The notes under the pieces were generated by a model. The model made no database searches. It had not been told where the DNA came from and saw nothing but the letters and a program-made list of their open reading frames with translations. From NCBI RefSeq assembly GCF_002958735.1, contig NZ_PPGH01000038.1:62001-126000 (forward strand): a DNA stretch of 64,000 bases, written 5' to 3'. Below, in pieces: positions 1 to 9,217 of the stretch; the first letter of the stretch is position 1; every line of letters begins with the position of its first letter. Both the position numbers and the translations under genes were made by a program. Source of the stretch: Chromatium okenii. Its GTDB lineage: Bacteria > Pseudomonadota > Gammaproteobacteria > Chromatiales > Chromatiaceae.

Positions 1-1
1 T

Positions 2-253
2 GGCGAACGCGACATCATTAAAGATTTCAGCGTGGCGACGGCGAATGAAGTGATTGATTTGAGTGACCTCTCAACTGGCGCATTGAGTTTCATCGGCACT
101 GCTGCGTTTAGTGCTGATGGTCAGGTGCGTTATGTGCAGGATGGCGCAATGACGGTAGTGCAAATCAATTTGGAAGATGTGGTGAGTGTGCCGGAAATGG
201 AAATTCAGTTGACGGGCAAGCTGACGTTGACTGCTGGTGATTTCATGTTGTAG
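2..253 (+). CDS. C-terminal end of an RTX-type exported protein (partial, starts before window)
   Basis: The reading frame is open from the first bases and ends at 253. The translated tail begins GERDIIKDFSVATANEVIDL, which resembles the last unit of serralysin-like RTX proteins, where a 'D.I.DF....D.IDL' segment precedes the uncleaved C-terminal type I secretion signal. The rest (GQVRYVQDG, TVVQINLED, LTLTAGDFML) follows the same family pattern and ends in a short hydrophobic tail as type I signals do. It was probably exported through an ABC/HlyD/TolC channel. The main domain lies outside the window, so its activity is unknown. A second RTX-type gene follows on the same strand. Confidence 0.6.
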   Translation, partial: GERDIIKDFSVATANEVIDLSDLSTGALSFIGTAAFSADGQVRYVQDGAMTVVQINLEDVVSVPEMEIQLTGKLTLTAGDFML

Positions 254-404
254 CGTTAGATGAAGCGTTGGGTTGCTGAAATTTAATGGCAATCCAATGC
301 TTTAATGAAAGTAACGAAGTGAGTGGTGATAAGTTGTTTTTCATCTTTGCGGCGTAGTTCACGTTTTTCTCAAAGTGGAGCTACCACAATCATCACGTCA
401 CTAG

Positions 405-430
405 AGTAGCAGAGCTACTTTGGCTTTTTT
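405..430 (+). terminator. Hairpin plus T-run after the first RTX gene
   Basis: AGTAGC (405-410) pairs with GCTACT (414-419) over a three-base loop and is followed by TTGGCTTTTTT. This fits a rho-independent terminator for the upstream gene, although it lies about 150 bases after its stop and the stem is short. Confidence 0.4.
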
Positions 431-464
431 ATTCATTTTTCGATAACTTTATAGAGGTTTAACA

Positions 465-1967
465 ATGGCTACTAAACTCACATCTGGCCATGATAAGAAA
501 ACTGGCACAGCAGGTGTTGACAACTTTGATGGTTCGGGTGGCAACGACACGATCACTGGTTTAGCTGGCAACGATACGTTAATCGGTGGAACTGGTAATG
601 ACTCTTTGGATGGCGGCACTGACAATGACAACCTGAGAGGTGACGCGGGTAAAGATAAACTCGTTGGTGGCAGTGGCAACGATGTATTAGATGGTGGCGC
701 GGATGATGATGTATTAGATGGTGGTAATGGCATCGACAAGTTGAATGGCGGCGCTGGCGCGGATGACATGAAAGGTGGTGAAGGTAACGACACCTACACC
801 GTTGATAATATTGGTGATAAAGTCACTGAAGTGATCGCAGGCACCAGAGGTGGTGTTGATTTAGTCAACAGTTCGATCAATTACATTCTTGGCGCTAATA
901 TTGAAAACTTGACGCTGACTGGATTGAAAGGTCTTACCGGCACTGGCAACAACGAGAAGAATGTTATCAATGGCAATGCTGGTGATAACGTATTAAAAGG
1001 TCTTAAAAGAAACGACACGATCAACGGCAACAACGGCGATGACACCATTGATGGTGGAAGCGGAGTTGACAGCTTAGTTGGTGGCGATGGTTCTGACGTT
1101 TATGTGGTTAGCAATGACGAAGACATCATTGTAGAAACCGCGGTGAATGGCGATGACGATGAAGTGCAGAGTTCGGCGCTTCAATATGAATTGAATGACA
1201 ACGTGGAACGCTTGACGCTGCTTGATGGAGCTGAAAACGGAATTGGCAACGAACTTGATAATACGCTTGACGGCAATGCGCTTGATAACGAATTGAGTGG
1301 CGGTGCTGGCAATGACACCATCAATGGTAATGAGGGCAATGACACTCTCAATGGCGCTGAAGGCGATGATGAGATCAACGGTGGTGCGGGTGATGACGTT
1401 GTCATTTATCAGGGATCGATTGAAGACTACAAAATCACCAATGATGATGGCGATTGGGTCGTAACGGATACGACTGGTGTTGATGGTGATGATACTGTTG
1501 ATGAAGGAATTGATACCATTACTGGCGTAGAACAACTGCGATTCACGGATGGCGTTTATCCGGAACCCGAACCGGTACCCGAGAATCTCACTGTGCAGAT
1601 TGAGCCATTATTAGAAGGCAATGAAGGTGACGCCATCAGATTAATGGTGACGCTATCTGCTCCTTCAGATGAAGAAGTGATGGTGACTTATACCACCCAG
1701 GATTTGACAGCGAATGTTGACGTTGATTATTGGGTTGGTACCGGTGACAGCTTCTGGTATGACGATGCGGGTAATGAATGGATTGAGGAGACGATTACTT
1801 TTGCCGCGGGTGAAACTGAGCAATTCATTCTAGTTGATCTTTACTTAGATGAAGAATTTGAGGATTACGAAGAGTTCAGCGTGACACTCACTGACGCTGT
1901 GAATGCAACACTGAGCGAGAATAATGTTGCAACTGTCGGTATTATGGATGATACCTATTATTATTAA
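465..1967 (+). CDS. RTX calcium-binding repeat protein with C-terminal Calx-beta domain
   Basis: A 500-residue protein without an N-terminal signal peptide. Residues about 20-110 and 270-320 are arrays of glycine/aspartate nonapeptides ([22 protein letters not shown]) that form calcium-binding parallel beta rolls. Between them are segments of the type 'GDxVTE...[24 protein letters not shown]', common in bacterial RTX proteins. The last ~130 residues ([15 protein letters not shown] to [16 protein letters not shown]) look like a Calx-beta domain. This domain make-up is typical of type I-secreted surface or extracellular proteins, but no usual C-terminal secretion segment follows the Calx-beta domain and the protein ends in YYYY. 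The ATG has a good AGAGG site 10 bases upstream. Function is probably adhesive or structural. Confidence 0.8.
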   Translation: MATKLTSGHDKKTGTAGVDNFDGSGGNDTITGLAGNDTLIGGTGNDSLDGGTDNDNLRGDAGKDKLVGGSGNDVLDGGADDDVLDGGNGIDKLNGGAGADDMKGGEGNDTYTVDNIGDKVTEVIAGTRGGVDLVNSSINYILGANIENLTLTGLKGLTGTGNNEKNVINGNAGDNVLKGLKRNDTINGNNGDDTIDGGSGVDSLVGGDGSDVYVVSNDEDIIVETAVNGDDDEVQSSALQYELNDNVERLTLLDGAENGIGNELDNTLDGNALDNELSGGAGNDTINGNEGNDTLNGAEGDDEINGGAGDDVVIYQGSIEDYKITNDDGDWVVTDTTGVDGDDTVDEGIDTITGVEQLRFTDGVYPEPEPVPENLTVQIEPLLEGNEGDAIRLMVTLSAPSDEEVMVTYTTQDLTANVDVDYWVGTGDSFWYDDAGNEWIEETITFAAGETEQFILVDLYLDEEFEDYEEFSVTLTDAVNATLSENNVATVGIMDDTYYY

Positions 1968-1983
1968 GCCGATCGTTTGAATA

Positions 1984-2019
1984 AACCGCTCCCGAATCAA
2001 TAATCGGGAGCGGTTTTTT
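1984..2019. terminator. Bidirectional rho-independent terminator
   Basis: A perfect 12-bp stem, AACCGCTCCCGA (1984-1995) with TCGGGAGCGGTT (2004-2015), followed by T's on the plus strand and A's on the other side. It separates the RTX gene from the convergent epimerase gene. Confidence 0.85.
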
Positions 2020-2025
2020 AATGCC

Positions 2026-3033
2026 TCAAACTTGATAAAACGCCCGATACCATTCAACGAATCGTGCGACACCTTCGGCAACTGGTGTGCTGGGAAAATA
2101 ACCCGTATCACGCACTAAATCAGACACGTCTGCAAAAGTATCTGGCACATCACCGGGTTGTAATGGCAGCAATTCCATATCCGCCTGTTTTTCTAAACAC
2201 TGTTCCAAATAGCCAATATATTCCATTAACTCAACCGGTTGATTGTTGCCAATGTTATACAACCGATAAGGTGCTTGACTGGTTGCAGCATCTGGCGCAG
2301 CCCCAGACCAATCGGGATTTCCCATTGGCATTCGATCCAAGACGCGAATCACACCTTCTACAATGTCATCAATAAAAGTGAAATCGCGTCGGTGTTTTCC
2401 ATAATTGAAGACTTGAATTGGTTCACCAGCAAGAATAGCGCGAGTGAATTTGAATAACGCCATATCTGGGCGTCCCCAAGGACCGTATACCGTGAAAAAG
2501 CGCAATCCAGTTGTCGGAATAAGATACAAATGGCTATACGTGTGCGCCATTAATTCATTGGCTTTTTTACTTGCTGCATACAGACTTAATGGGTGATCGA
2601 CGTTGTGATGCACTGAAAAGGGCATTTCAGTATTTGCGCCGTATACTGAACTGCTCGACGCATATACCAAATGCTCCACGCCATGATGGCGGCAGGCTTC
2701 TAATACATTGGCAAAACCCAATAGATTGGTGCGTACATACGCCAGCGGATTTTCAATTGAATAGCGTACACCAGCTTGTGCTGCCAGATTCACCACGCGT
2801 TCTGGACGAAAACTCGCAAAAACCTCATTAAGTCGTTCTCCGTCTTCAATATCAAAGCGCAAATCTCGATAGCCAGCATAATTCAATGTGCGCTTCAGTC
2901 GTGCTTCTTTCAGATTGACATCGTAATAATCATTGAGATTATCAATCCCAATCACTTCATCGCCGCGTTCTAATAGACGCAGTGATAATGCCGAGCCAAT
3001 AAATCCGGCGCTGCCGGTGACGAGAATTCTCAT
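2026..3033 (-). CDS. NAD-dependent UDP-glucuronate 4-epimerase-like sugar epimerase
   Basis: A 335-residue extended short-chain dehydrogenase. The N-terminus [16 protein letters not shown] carries the GxxGxxG NAD-binding motif. SSSSVYG and YAASKKANE supply the catalytic Ser and the YxxxK motif. '[17 protein letters not shown]' and the length match the CapI/WbnF group that converts UDP-glucuronate to UDP-galacturonate for capsule or O-antigen. The reaction is assigned from family resemblance; related 4-epimerases cannot be excluded. It lies 50 bases after gatA on the same strand and may be read through from gatCA, although no polysaccharide cluster is nearby. Confidence 0.85.
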   Translation of the reverse strand: MRILVTGSAGFIGSALSLRLLERGDEVIGIDNLNDYYDVNLKEARLKRTLNYAGYRDLRFDIEDGERLNEVFASFRPERVVNLAAQAGVRYSIENPLAYVRTNLLGFANVLEACRHHGVEHLVYASSSSVYGANTEMPFSVHHNVDHPLSLYAASKKANELMAHTYSHLYLIPTTGLRFFTVYGPWGRPDMALFKFTRAILAGEPIQVFNYGKHRRDFTFIDDIVEGVIRVLDRMPMGNPDWSGAAPDAATSQAPYRLYNIGNNQPVELMEYIGYLEQCLEKQADMELLPLQPGDVPDTFADVSDLVRDTGYFPSTPVAEGVARFVEWYRAFYQV

Positions 3034-3083
3034 AATCTCAATTGACCTGCGTAAAGGTTATGAATGAAAAAAGCAGTGGTTGT

Positions 3084-4538
3084 TTATTCAAAGCCAGCGG
3101 GAGCTGCTTGATGCCAATGGGTGACATGTTGAAAACGATGTGCCACATTTAATAACCGCGCTTCATCAAAATAATTGCCGATGATTTGTAAACCTACTGG
3201 CAAACTATCCACTGGTGCGACGGGAATTGACATGCCGGGCAATCCGGCAAGATTGGTGGCAATGGTATAGATGTCATTGAGATACATTGCGACGGGATCA
3301 TCGTAGTTCACGCCGAGCGGAAATGCGGTCGTTGGACTGGTCGGCCCCATAATGACATCAACTTGTTCAAAGGCGCGATTGAAATCATCAGCAATTAAAT
3401 GACGAATGCGCTGCGCTTTCAAATAATAGGCATCGTAATAGCCAGCAGATAAAACATAAGTGCCAATTAAAATGCGGCGTTGTACTTCTGCGCCAAAGCC
3501 TTCAGCGCGACTGCGGCAATACAAATCTTTTAAGTCTTGTGGATTATCGCAGCGATGACCGTAACGCACTCCATCAAACCGAGCGAGATTGGATGAACAT
3601 TCTGCTGGTGCAACGACGTAATACACTGGAACAGATAATGGACTATTCGGTAAACTAATCTCATGCAGTGTTGCGCCGAGCCGTTGAAATTCTTTTAATG
3701 CTTCATCAATTGATGCGGCAATACGCGCATCTAATCCTGCGCCAAAATACTCTTTTGGAAGACCAATACGCAGTCCATGAAGATCATTATCTAACGCATC
3801 GACATAATCAGGTACAAGTTCATTGACGCTGGTGGAATCGCGTTCATCAAAACCGGCCATTTCATCGAGAATAAATGCTGCATCGGCGGCCGAACGCGCC
3901 ATAACGCCAGCCTGATCGAGTGACGATGCAAAGGCGATCATGCCCCAGCGCGAACAACGCCCATAAGTGGGTTTGATGCCAGTGATTCCGCACAGCGCGG
4001 CGGGTTGCCGAATGGAGCCGCCGGTGTCGGTTCCGGTGGCGACTGGGCACAGCCGCGCTGCAACTGCCGCTGCCGATCCGCCCGATGAGCCGCCGGGAAC
4101 GCGCTGCGTATCCCAAGGATTGTGAACTGCGCCATAAAAACTGGTTTCGTTACTTGATCCCATTGCAAATTCGTCCATGTTGGTTTTTCCCAACATGACC
4201 GCGCCAGCCGCAGCTAATTTCTCGACAACAGTGGCATCATAAGGCGCAATGAAATTGTCCAACATCTTTGATCCGCAAGTGGTTTTTACTCCCGCAGTGC
4301 AGAAAATGTCTTTATGTGCGATGGGAATTCCGGTGAGCGGACCGGCGTCACCAGCTTTCAAGGCGTGATCGGCACGCGCCGCTGCTGCCAGCGCCGACTC
4401 TGCGGCGACAGTGATAAAACTATTCAGTTGCGGATCAAGGCGTTGAATGCGATCTAAATAATGTTGCGTTAATTCAACGCTGGAATACTTGCGCAACCGC
4501 AGCTCGGCGGCAAGTTGGGCTATCGTCTTGTTTTGCAT
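3084..4538 (-). CDS. gatA: Asp-tRNA(Asn)/Glu-tRNA(Gln) amidotransferase subunit A
   Basis: A 484-residue amidase-signature enzyme. GatA releases ammonia from glutamine so that GatB can transamidate mischarged Glu-tRNA(Gln) or Asp-tRNA(Asn). The Ser-cisSer-Lys triad is visible: Lys76 in IAHKDIF, the cis-Ser about 151 in [10 protein letters not shown], and the nucleophile Ser175 in [11 protein letters not shown]. The ATG overlaps the gatC stop by one base (TGATG), so translation is likely coupled. gatB, which often follows gatA, is not downstream here; an epimerase takes its place and gatB must lie elsewhere. Confidence 0.97.
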   Translation of the reverse strand: MQNKTIAQLAAELRLRKYSSVELTQHYLDRIQRLDPQLNSFITVAAESALAAAARADHALKAGDAGPLTGIPIAHKDIFCTAGVKTTCGSKMLDNFIAPYDATVVEKLAAAGAVMLGKTNMDEFAMGSSNETSFYGAVHNPWDTQRVPGGSSGGSAAAVAARLCPVATGTDTGGSIRQPAALCGITGIKPTYGRCSRWGMIAFASSLDQAGVMARSAADAAFILDEMAGFDERDSTSVNELVPDYVDALDNDLHGLRIGLPKEYFGAGLDARIAASIDEALKEFQRLGATLHEISLPNSPLSVPVYYVVAPAECSSNLARFDGVRYGHRCDNPQDLKDLYCRSRAEGFGAEVQRRILIGTYVLSAGYYDAYYLKAQRIRHLIADDFNRAFEQVDVIMGPTSPTTAFPLGVNYDDPVAMYLNDIYTIATNLAGLPGMSIPVAPVDSLPVGLQIIGNYFDEARLLNVAHRFQHVTHWHQAAPAGFE

Positions 4539-4825
4539 CAGTCAATCACCTTGGGAACCAAATACAGACCGCTGTCGGTGAGCGGCGCAAGTTCTTGAAA
4601 TCGTTCGCGTTGATCCGATTCTGTGGGTTGATCGGGGCGCAGGCGCTGGGTCATGTGCAGCGGGTGCGCCATTGGCAACACGCCGCTGGTGTCCACAGCG
4701 TCCATTTGTGCGACCAACGCGAGAATGTTAGATAAATCAACAGCAAGGCGGTCAGTGTTTTCGGGAGCAAGCGCCAGCCGTGCGAGCTGGGCGATTTTGT
4801 CGATGTCGGAGCGATCCAATGACAT
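4538..4825 (-). CDS. gatC: Asp/Glu-tRNA amidotransferase subunit C
   Basis: A 95-residue protein starting [19 protein letters not shown], typical of GatC, the small clamp that holds GatA and GatB together. The C-terminal region carries the usual LRPDQPTES and '[15 protein letters not shown]' segments. A longer frame runs up to 4969, but 95 residues is the normal family length and the internal ATG at 4825 matches the family N-terminus, so that start is preferred. The upstream side abuts the remnant of a restriction-modification gene, so the native promoter region may have been rearranged. Confidence 0.93.
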   Translation of the reverse strand: MSLDRSDIDKIAQLARLALAPENTDRLAVDLSNILALVAQMDAVDTSGVLPMAHPLHMTQRLRPDQPTESDQRERFQELAPLTDSGLYLVPKVID

Positions 4826-4972
4826 GGCGATCCTGTTGGTGGTTGAAAACGTTGCAAAATAGCACAGGGGCGGTTGCGAGAAAATGCGGAAGCAAAGCAC
4901 TGCGCCATGCTTAAACTGCGGCTTAATCTTGCCAACGTATTCAAAAAATAGCGATTTAATTGCTGGCATAAC

Positions 4973-5185
4973 AAAATAGAACAGGCAGCGCCAGCGGTAT
5001 TAAATGCTCGCGCCATATTGCCAAATATGTCACTTGCTGCGCTTTATGATCCATTAACAATTCCAAATGAATTAGTTAAAGCGCATCATCAATTGGACGC
5101 TACCTATTCTAACCAAAATTTCACTGGTGATGCAGATCGCGTGACACAAATAAAATCATTGTGGTTAAATAAGCGCTTTAATTGA
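4973..5185 (+). pseudogene. 3' stub of a third MmeI-like restriction-modification gene
   Basis: This stretch translates in one frame to about 70 residues (KIEQAAPAVLNARAILPN, then SLAALYDPLTIPNELVKAHHQLD) that align with the extreme C-termini of the two complete MmeI-like proteins encoded at 5203 and 9218. It has no start codon, diverges at its end (LWLNKRFN then stop), and stops 17 bases before the next copy begins. It is read here as what remains after deletion within a once longer tandem array. Homology is clear from the shared SLAALYDPLT and ELVKAH segments. Confidence 0.85.
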
Positions 5186-5202
5186 CTGTATAGAGATTCA
5201 CC

Positions 5203-7953
5203 ATGCCATTATCTTGGAATGAAATCAAAGATCGCGCTTTCCAATTTTCGCGGGAATGGGCGGATGAATGCTCAGAAGATGCAGAAGCCAAATCCTTTTG
5301 GGATGGGTTTTTTAATATCTTTGGTATCACTCGTCGCCGCATGGCAAGTTTTGAAGTGTATGTTAAACAGATTGACGGTCGGTCTGGTTATATTGATTTG
5401 CTGTGGAAAGGCAAGTTATTGGTTGAACACAAATCACGCGGCAAAAGTTTAGACCGTGCTCACGCACAAGCGACCGATTATTTTCATGGTTTGAAAGAAC
5501 GCGAATTGCCGCGTTATGTATTGGTGTGCGATTTTGCACGGTTTCGATTATATGATTTAGATGCCAATGCGCAATACGAGTTCCAATTATCCGAATTGGT
5601 GAATCACGTTCATTTATTTGGCTTTATGGCCGGTTATCAAACGGTTGCCATTAAGGAACAAGACCCAATCAATCTGAAAGCTGCCGAGCGCATGGGTTTA
5701 CTACATGACAAACTAAAAAGCAGCGGTTATGACGGTCATGCGTTGGAAGTGTATTTAGTGCGGCTGGTGTTTTGTTTATTTGCCGAACATACCGGCATTT
5801 TTGAAGTCAATCAATTTCAAGATTTAATTGAACAACGCACCGCAGAAGATGGACAAGATTTGGCGCAATGGCTGGCGAATTGCTTTGAGGTATTGAGTAC
5901 GCCACATGAAAAACGTTTAACGCATCTTGATTCGCAGCTTGCCGCATTTCGTTATATTAACGGTCAACTATTTGCCGAACAGTTACCGACTGCGGCTTTT
6001 GATCGAAAAATGCGCGATCTATTATTAGAAAGTTGTGCGTTGGATTGGGGGCGAATTTCACCTGCGATCTTTGGCGCTTTATTTCAATCGGTGATGGACG
6101 CTAAAAATCGCCGTCATCTGGGCGCACATTACACGTCAGAAACGAATATCTTAAAACTGATTAAACCGTTATTTTTAGATGAACTGCGGGCTGAATTTGA
6201 GCGCGTGAAACGGCAGAGCAAAAGCAATTTATTTGCGTTTCAAGAAAAGCTCGCCAGCTTAAAATTCCTTGATCCAGCTTGCGGTTGCGGCAATTTTCTG
6301 GTCATCGTCTATCGGGAATTGCGCTTGCTTGAATTGGAAGTGTTGCGGGTGCTGTTTGGCGCATCTAAAGATTTATCCATTGGCGTTGAGCTTAACATTC
6401 GCTGCAATGTCAATCAGTTTTATGGGATTGAAATTGAGGAATTTCCAGCGCAAATTGCCCAAACTGCACTGTGGTTGACCGATCATCAAATGAATCAACT
6501 GGCATCTCAAGAATTCGGCATAAATTATTTACGAATTCCGCTCACCCATTCCGCGACAATTCGTCATGGCAATGCGCTACAAGTTGATTGGTGTGATGTA
6601 GTGACACCAGCAGAATTGAATTATATTTTAGGGAATCCGCCGTTTGTTGGAAAAAAAGAGCAGAGCGACTCTCAAAAAACTGATATGGCGCAAGTATTTC
6701 AGAATGTTCAAGGCATGGGCAATTTAGATTTTGTCGCTGCTTGGTATCGCAAAGCAGTTGATTATATGGTAGCGCATCTGGCAATTAAAACAGCTTTTGT
6801 CTCAACTAATTCAATTACACAAGGCGAACAAGTTGGCGTGTTATGGTCAGATTTATTAAAACGCGGCGTTAAAATTCATTTTGCGCATCGCACGTTTCAA
6901 TGGTCGAGTGAGGCAAAAGGCAAGGCTGCGGTGCATTGCGTGATCGTCGGATTTGCATTGCACGATGCAGTAAAAAAACAGCTTTTTGTTTATGAAACAC
7001 CACAGTCTGAACCCAGCGAAATTAAACCTAACAACATCAATCCTTATTTGGTTGATGCGAACACTGTTTTTATTGAACGCCGCTCACAACCATTATCAAA
7101 AAATGCGCCAGAAATAGCATACGGCAGTATGCCGATAGACAAGGGTCATTTGATATTGAATGAAGAAGAAAAAGAGGAAATGATTGCCGCTGATTCCACA
7201 ACAGAGCGATTTATTCGTCGATATTCTGGGGGCGATGAGTTTATTAACAATATCTCAAGATATTGCCTGTGGTTAGTTGACTGCGATCTTGTTGAAGCCT
7301 GCCGCTCTAAATTGATTAAAAAACGGATTGAGCTTAACAAGCAATATCGACTTTCCAGTAATCGGGAACAAACAAAATTGCTTGCAAAAACACCCGCTCT
7401 ATTCGGCGAAATAAGACAACCTGCAACGCAGTATCTTTTAGTGCCAAAGGTATCTTCAGAAAACAGAGATTATATTCCCATTGGATTTTGTCATTCAAAC
7501 ATCATTGCCAGCGGTTCTGCTTTAATCATTCCAGACGCATCAATTTATCACTTTGGCGTTTTAACTTCAGCAATGCACATGGCTTGGGTGCGCACGGTTT
7601 GCGGACGACTTGAAAGCCGTTATCAATACTCAAATACCATCGTTTACAATAACTTTCCTTGGCCGGAATTAATCACTGATAAACAGCGCAATAAAATAGA
7701 ACAGGCAGCGCAGGCGGTATTAGATGCTAGAGATCAATCGCCAAATGCGTCACTTGCCACGCTTTATGATCCATTAACGATGCCTGCCGAATTGGTTAAA
7801 GCGCATCGTCAATTAGATCGTGCGGTTGATGCAGCGTATTCCAAACAGAAGTTCAGTGGTGATACGGATCGCGTGGCTTTTCTATTCGAGCGGTATCAAC
7901 AACTCACTGCGCCGCTTGATCCGCAACAACCGAAACGCAGAAAACGGGGTTAA
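5203..7953 (+). CDS. MmeI-family type IIL restriction-modification enzyme, copy 1
   Basis: A 916-residue single-chain enzyme of the same length and layout as MmeI. Residues 65-77 form D-x9-E-H-K, the PD-(D/E)xK nuclease signature at the MmeI position. A helical connector follows. The gamma-class N6-adenine methyltransferase has motif I (LDPACGCGNF) near 356 and the NPPF motif near 478. From about 600 to 790 lies the likely target-recognition region, where this copy differs most from copy 2. The C-terminus PQQPKRRKRG is basic. Family members methylate adenine on one strand and cut about 20 bases from the site. It is the first gene of a two-gene unit that is repeated at 9218. All key motifs are intact, so activity is plausible; the recognition sequence is unknown. 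Confidence 0.9.
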   Translation: MPLSWNEIKDRAFQFSREWADECSEDAEAKSFWDGFFNIFGITRRRMASFEVYVKQIDGRSGYIDLLWKGKLLVEHKSRGKSLDRAHAQATDYFHGLKERELPRYVLVCDFARFRLYDLDANAQYEFQLSELVNHVHLFGFMAGYQTVAIKEQDPINLKAAERMGLLHDKLKSSGYDGHALEVYLVRLVFCLFAEHTGIFEVNQFQDLIEQRTAEDGQDLAQWLANCFEVLSTPHEKRLTHLDSQLAAFRYINGQLFAEQLPTAAFDRKMRDLLLESCALDWGRISPAIFGALFQSVMDAKNRRHLGAHYTSETNILKLIKPLFLDELRAEFERVKRQSKSNLFAFQEKLASLKFLDPACGCGNFLVIVYRELRLLELEVLRVLFGASKDLSIGVELNIRCNVNQFYGIEIEEFPAQIAQTALWLTDHQMNQLASQEFGINYLRIPLTHSATIRHGNALQVDWCDVVTPAELNYILGNPPFVGKKEQSDSQKTDMAQVFQNVQGMGNLDFVAAWYRKAVDYMVAHLAIKTAFVSTNSITQGEQVGVLWSDLLKRGVKIHFAHRTFQWSSEAKGKAAVHCVIVGFALHDAVKKQLFVYETPQSEPSEIKPNNINPYLVDANTVFIERRSQPLSKNAPEIAYGSMPIDKGHLILNEEEKEEMIAADSTTERFIRRYSGGDEFINNISRYCLWLVDCDLVEACRSKLIKKRIELNKQYRLSSNREQTKLLAKTPALFGEIRQPATQYLLVPKVSSENRDYIPIGFCHSNIIASGSALIIPDASIYHFGVLTSAMHMAWVRTVCGRLESRYQYSNTIVYNNFPWPELITDKQRNKIEQAAQAVLDARDQSPNASLATLYDPLTMPAELVKAHRQLDRAVDAAYSKQKFSGDTDRVAFLFERYQQLTAPLDPQQPKRRKRG

Positions 7954-7974
7954 TCAGATTTTTATTGATTGTGG

Positions 7975-8211
7975 TTGACATCTTTTGATAAGCGTGTTTT
8001 TCTATAGCGCAGGTGCTTCAAAAACCTCAAACAGCGATGCCACACTCGAAAGTTAGTGGTTTATTATTTCCCCAGTTTCATTTTTTTCGCTGGGGGGTGC
8101 GGAGAAATAAGGAGAGTTATCTCACGAATAATCCCGCCGTCTGTTTGCGGTTTGAAGCCCCACAACGACCCTATTAGGGTCTTCCTTCAAAGAAGCAAAC
8201 GGGTAATTGTT
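7975..8211 (+). promoter_or_regulatory. Leader of antirepressor gene 1: candidate promoter and large stem-loop
   Basis: TTGACA (7975-7980) followed after a long 19-base gap by TTCTAT (8000-8005) is a candidate promoter; the same boxes precede the other two antirepressor genes. Just before the start codon, GTTTGC (8143-8148) pairs with GCAAAC (8195-8200), TTTGAAG (8151-8157) with CTTCAAA (8185-8191), and GACCCT (8167-8172) with AGGGTC (8176-8181). This nested hairpin ends about 11 bases before the ATG and could control ribosome access. The sequence differs from the other two leaders except at the promoter boxes and in ending with a TTTGC/GCAAA helix. Confidence 0.5.
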
Positions 8212-9075
8212 ATGTTTAATTCAATTTCCAACGCCGTAAATCCCTCCGTTTTTACGTTCTCACCTTCTGAAAACGCCAGCTTTGACATCCGCATGATTCT
8301 GATTGACAGCGATCCTTGGTTTATTGCTACAGATGTCTGTTCGGCGCTTAACGTTGACCCGACAGCGATTCGTAAACTCGATGATGACGAAAAGGGTCTG
8401 TACTCAATGCAGACCCTAGGCGGAATGCAAGAAGTCAGTATTATCAACGAGTCGGGTCTGTACACGATGATTCTGCGCTGCCGCGATGCGACCAAGTCCG
8501 GCACTGTTCCACACAAGTTCCGCAAGTGGGTCACTGCCGAAGTTTTGCCTTCTATTCGCAAGACCGGCGGATATCATATTGAACAGGATATTCAGAGCAA
8601 TTCACCGCAAGTTTCCCGTGAACTTGCTGCCAAGATATTTATTGCAGAAGCAGCAGCACGAATGTTGCGCATGTCAGATACCAGTAAGATTCGGATGCTG
8701 ACGAAGATCGCTGAGAGTGAAAACATTTCACCTGATTTTCTACCGGATTATGTCGATGAACCACTGGTCAGAGCAATTACTCCGCTATTGAAAGAGATCG
8801 GACATCCGCTCGGCAGTCAAGTTGCCAAGAAGGTCAATCCCGCATTAGAAGCAATGGGTATTCTTCAACACCTGTCGCGCAAGGGTCGCAATAATGAGAT
8901 TAAGTGGTTCTGGAATCTCACTGACGAGGGTTTGCAATACGGGCGCAATGAAACCAGCCCGAACAATCCCCGCGAGACCCAGCCGCTGTTTTTCGTGGAG
9001 CGTTTTCCTGAGTTATTAAAACGTTTGGAGGCATATATTGACTCCAACGCATTGCCGGGAACCAACTCTCAATAA
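8212..9075 (+). CDS. Phage antirepressor-like protein with BRO-N domain
   Basis: A 287-residue protein from the ATG at 8212; an upstream in-frame start would run through the structured leader and is not favoured. Residues about 20-115 (DSDPWFIATDVCSALN, DEKGLYSMQTLGG, NESGLYTMILRC, FRKWVTAEVLPSIRKTGGY) form a BRO-N domain, a DNA-binding module of phage antirepressors and baculovirus Bro proteins. The last ~130 residues (DYVDEPLVRAITPLLKEIGH onwards) are nearly identical to those of the gene at 12238, whose N-terminus is unrelated. That pattern indicates domain swapping. It may regulate phage genes or the neighbouring restriction gene; no target is evident. Confidence 0.8.
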   Translation: MFNSISNAVNPSVFTFSPSENASFDIRMILIDSDPWFIATDVCSALNVDPTAIRKLDDDEKGLYSMQTLGGMQEVSIINESGLYTMILRCRDATKSGTVPHKFRKWVTAEVLPSIRKTGGYHIEQDIQSNSPQVSRELAAKIFIAEAAARMLRMSDTSKIRMLTKIAESENISPDFLPDYVDEPLVRAITPLLKEIGHPLGSQVAKKVNPALEAMGILQHLSRKGRNNEIKWFWNLTDEGLQYGRNETSPNNPRETQPLFFVERFPELLKRLEAYIDSNALPGTNSQ

Positions 9076-9091
9076 TCGCCAACGCTACATA

Positions 9092-9127
9092 AAACCCGCT
9101 CGCTATTTATGTAGTGAGCGGGTTTTT
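9092..9127 (+). terminator. Terminator after antirepressor gene 1
   Basis: AAAACCCGCTC pairs with GAGCGGGTTTTTT across a 15-base loop. An almost identical hairpin follows antirepressor gene 2, so the terminator belongs to the duplicated unit. Confidence 0.85.
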
Positions 9128-9217
9128 TGTTATAATCATCGCATCAATATTATGCTGAATTCGAGTTGAAGATCAGTTAAACTCTGTATTCAATCTTCTG
9201 CGTGTTAAGAGTTCTCT

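Noticed and set aside
2020..2850. Plus-strand small open frames opposite the epimerase gene
   Set aside because: They lie fully antisense to a conserved dehydrogenase and lack ribosome sites or protein-like features.
8056..8211. Upstream extension of the BRO-N protein to an earlier GTG/ATG
   Set aside because: The extra 52 codons cover the structured leader and do not match the family; the ATG at 8212 fits the BRO-N start.
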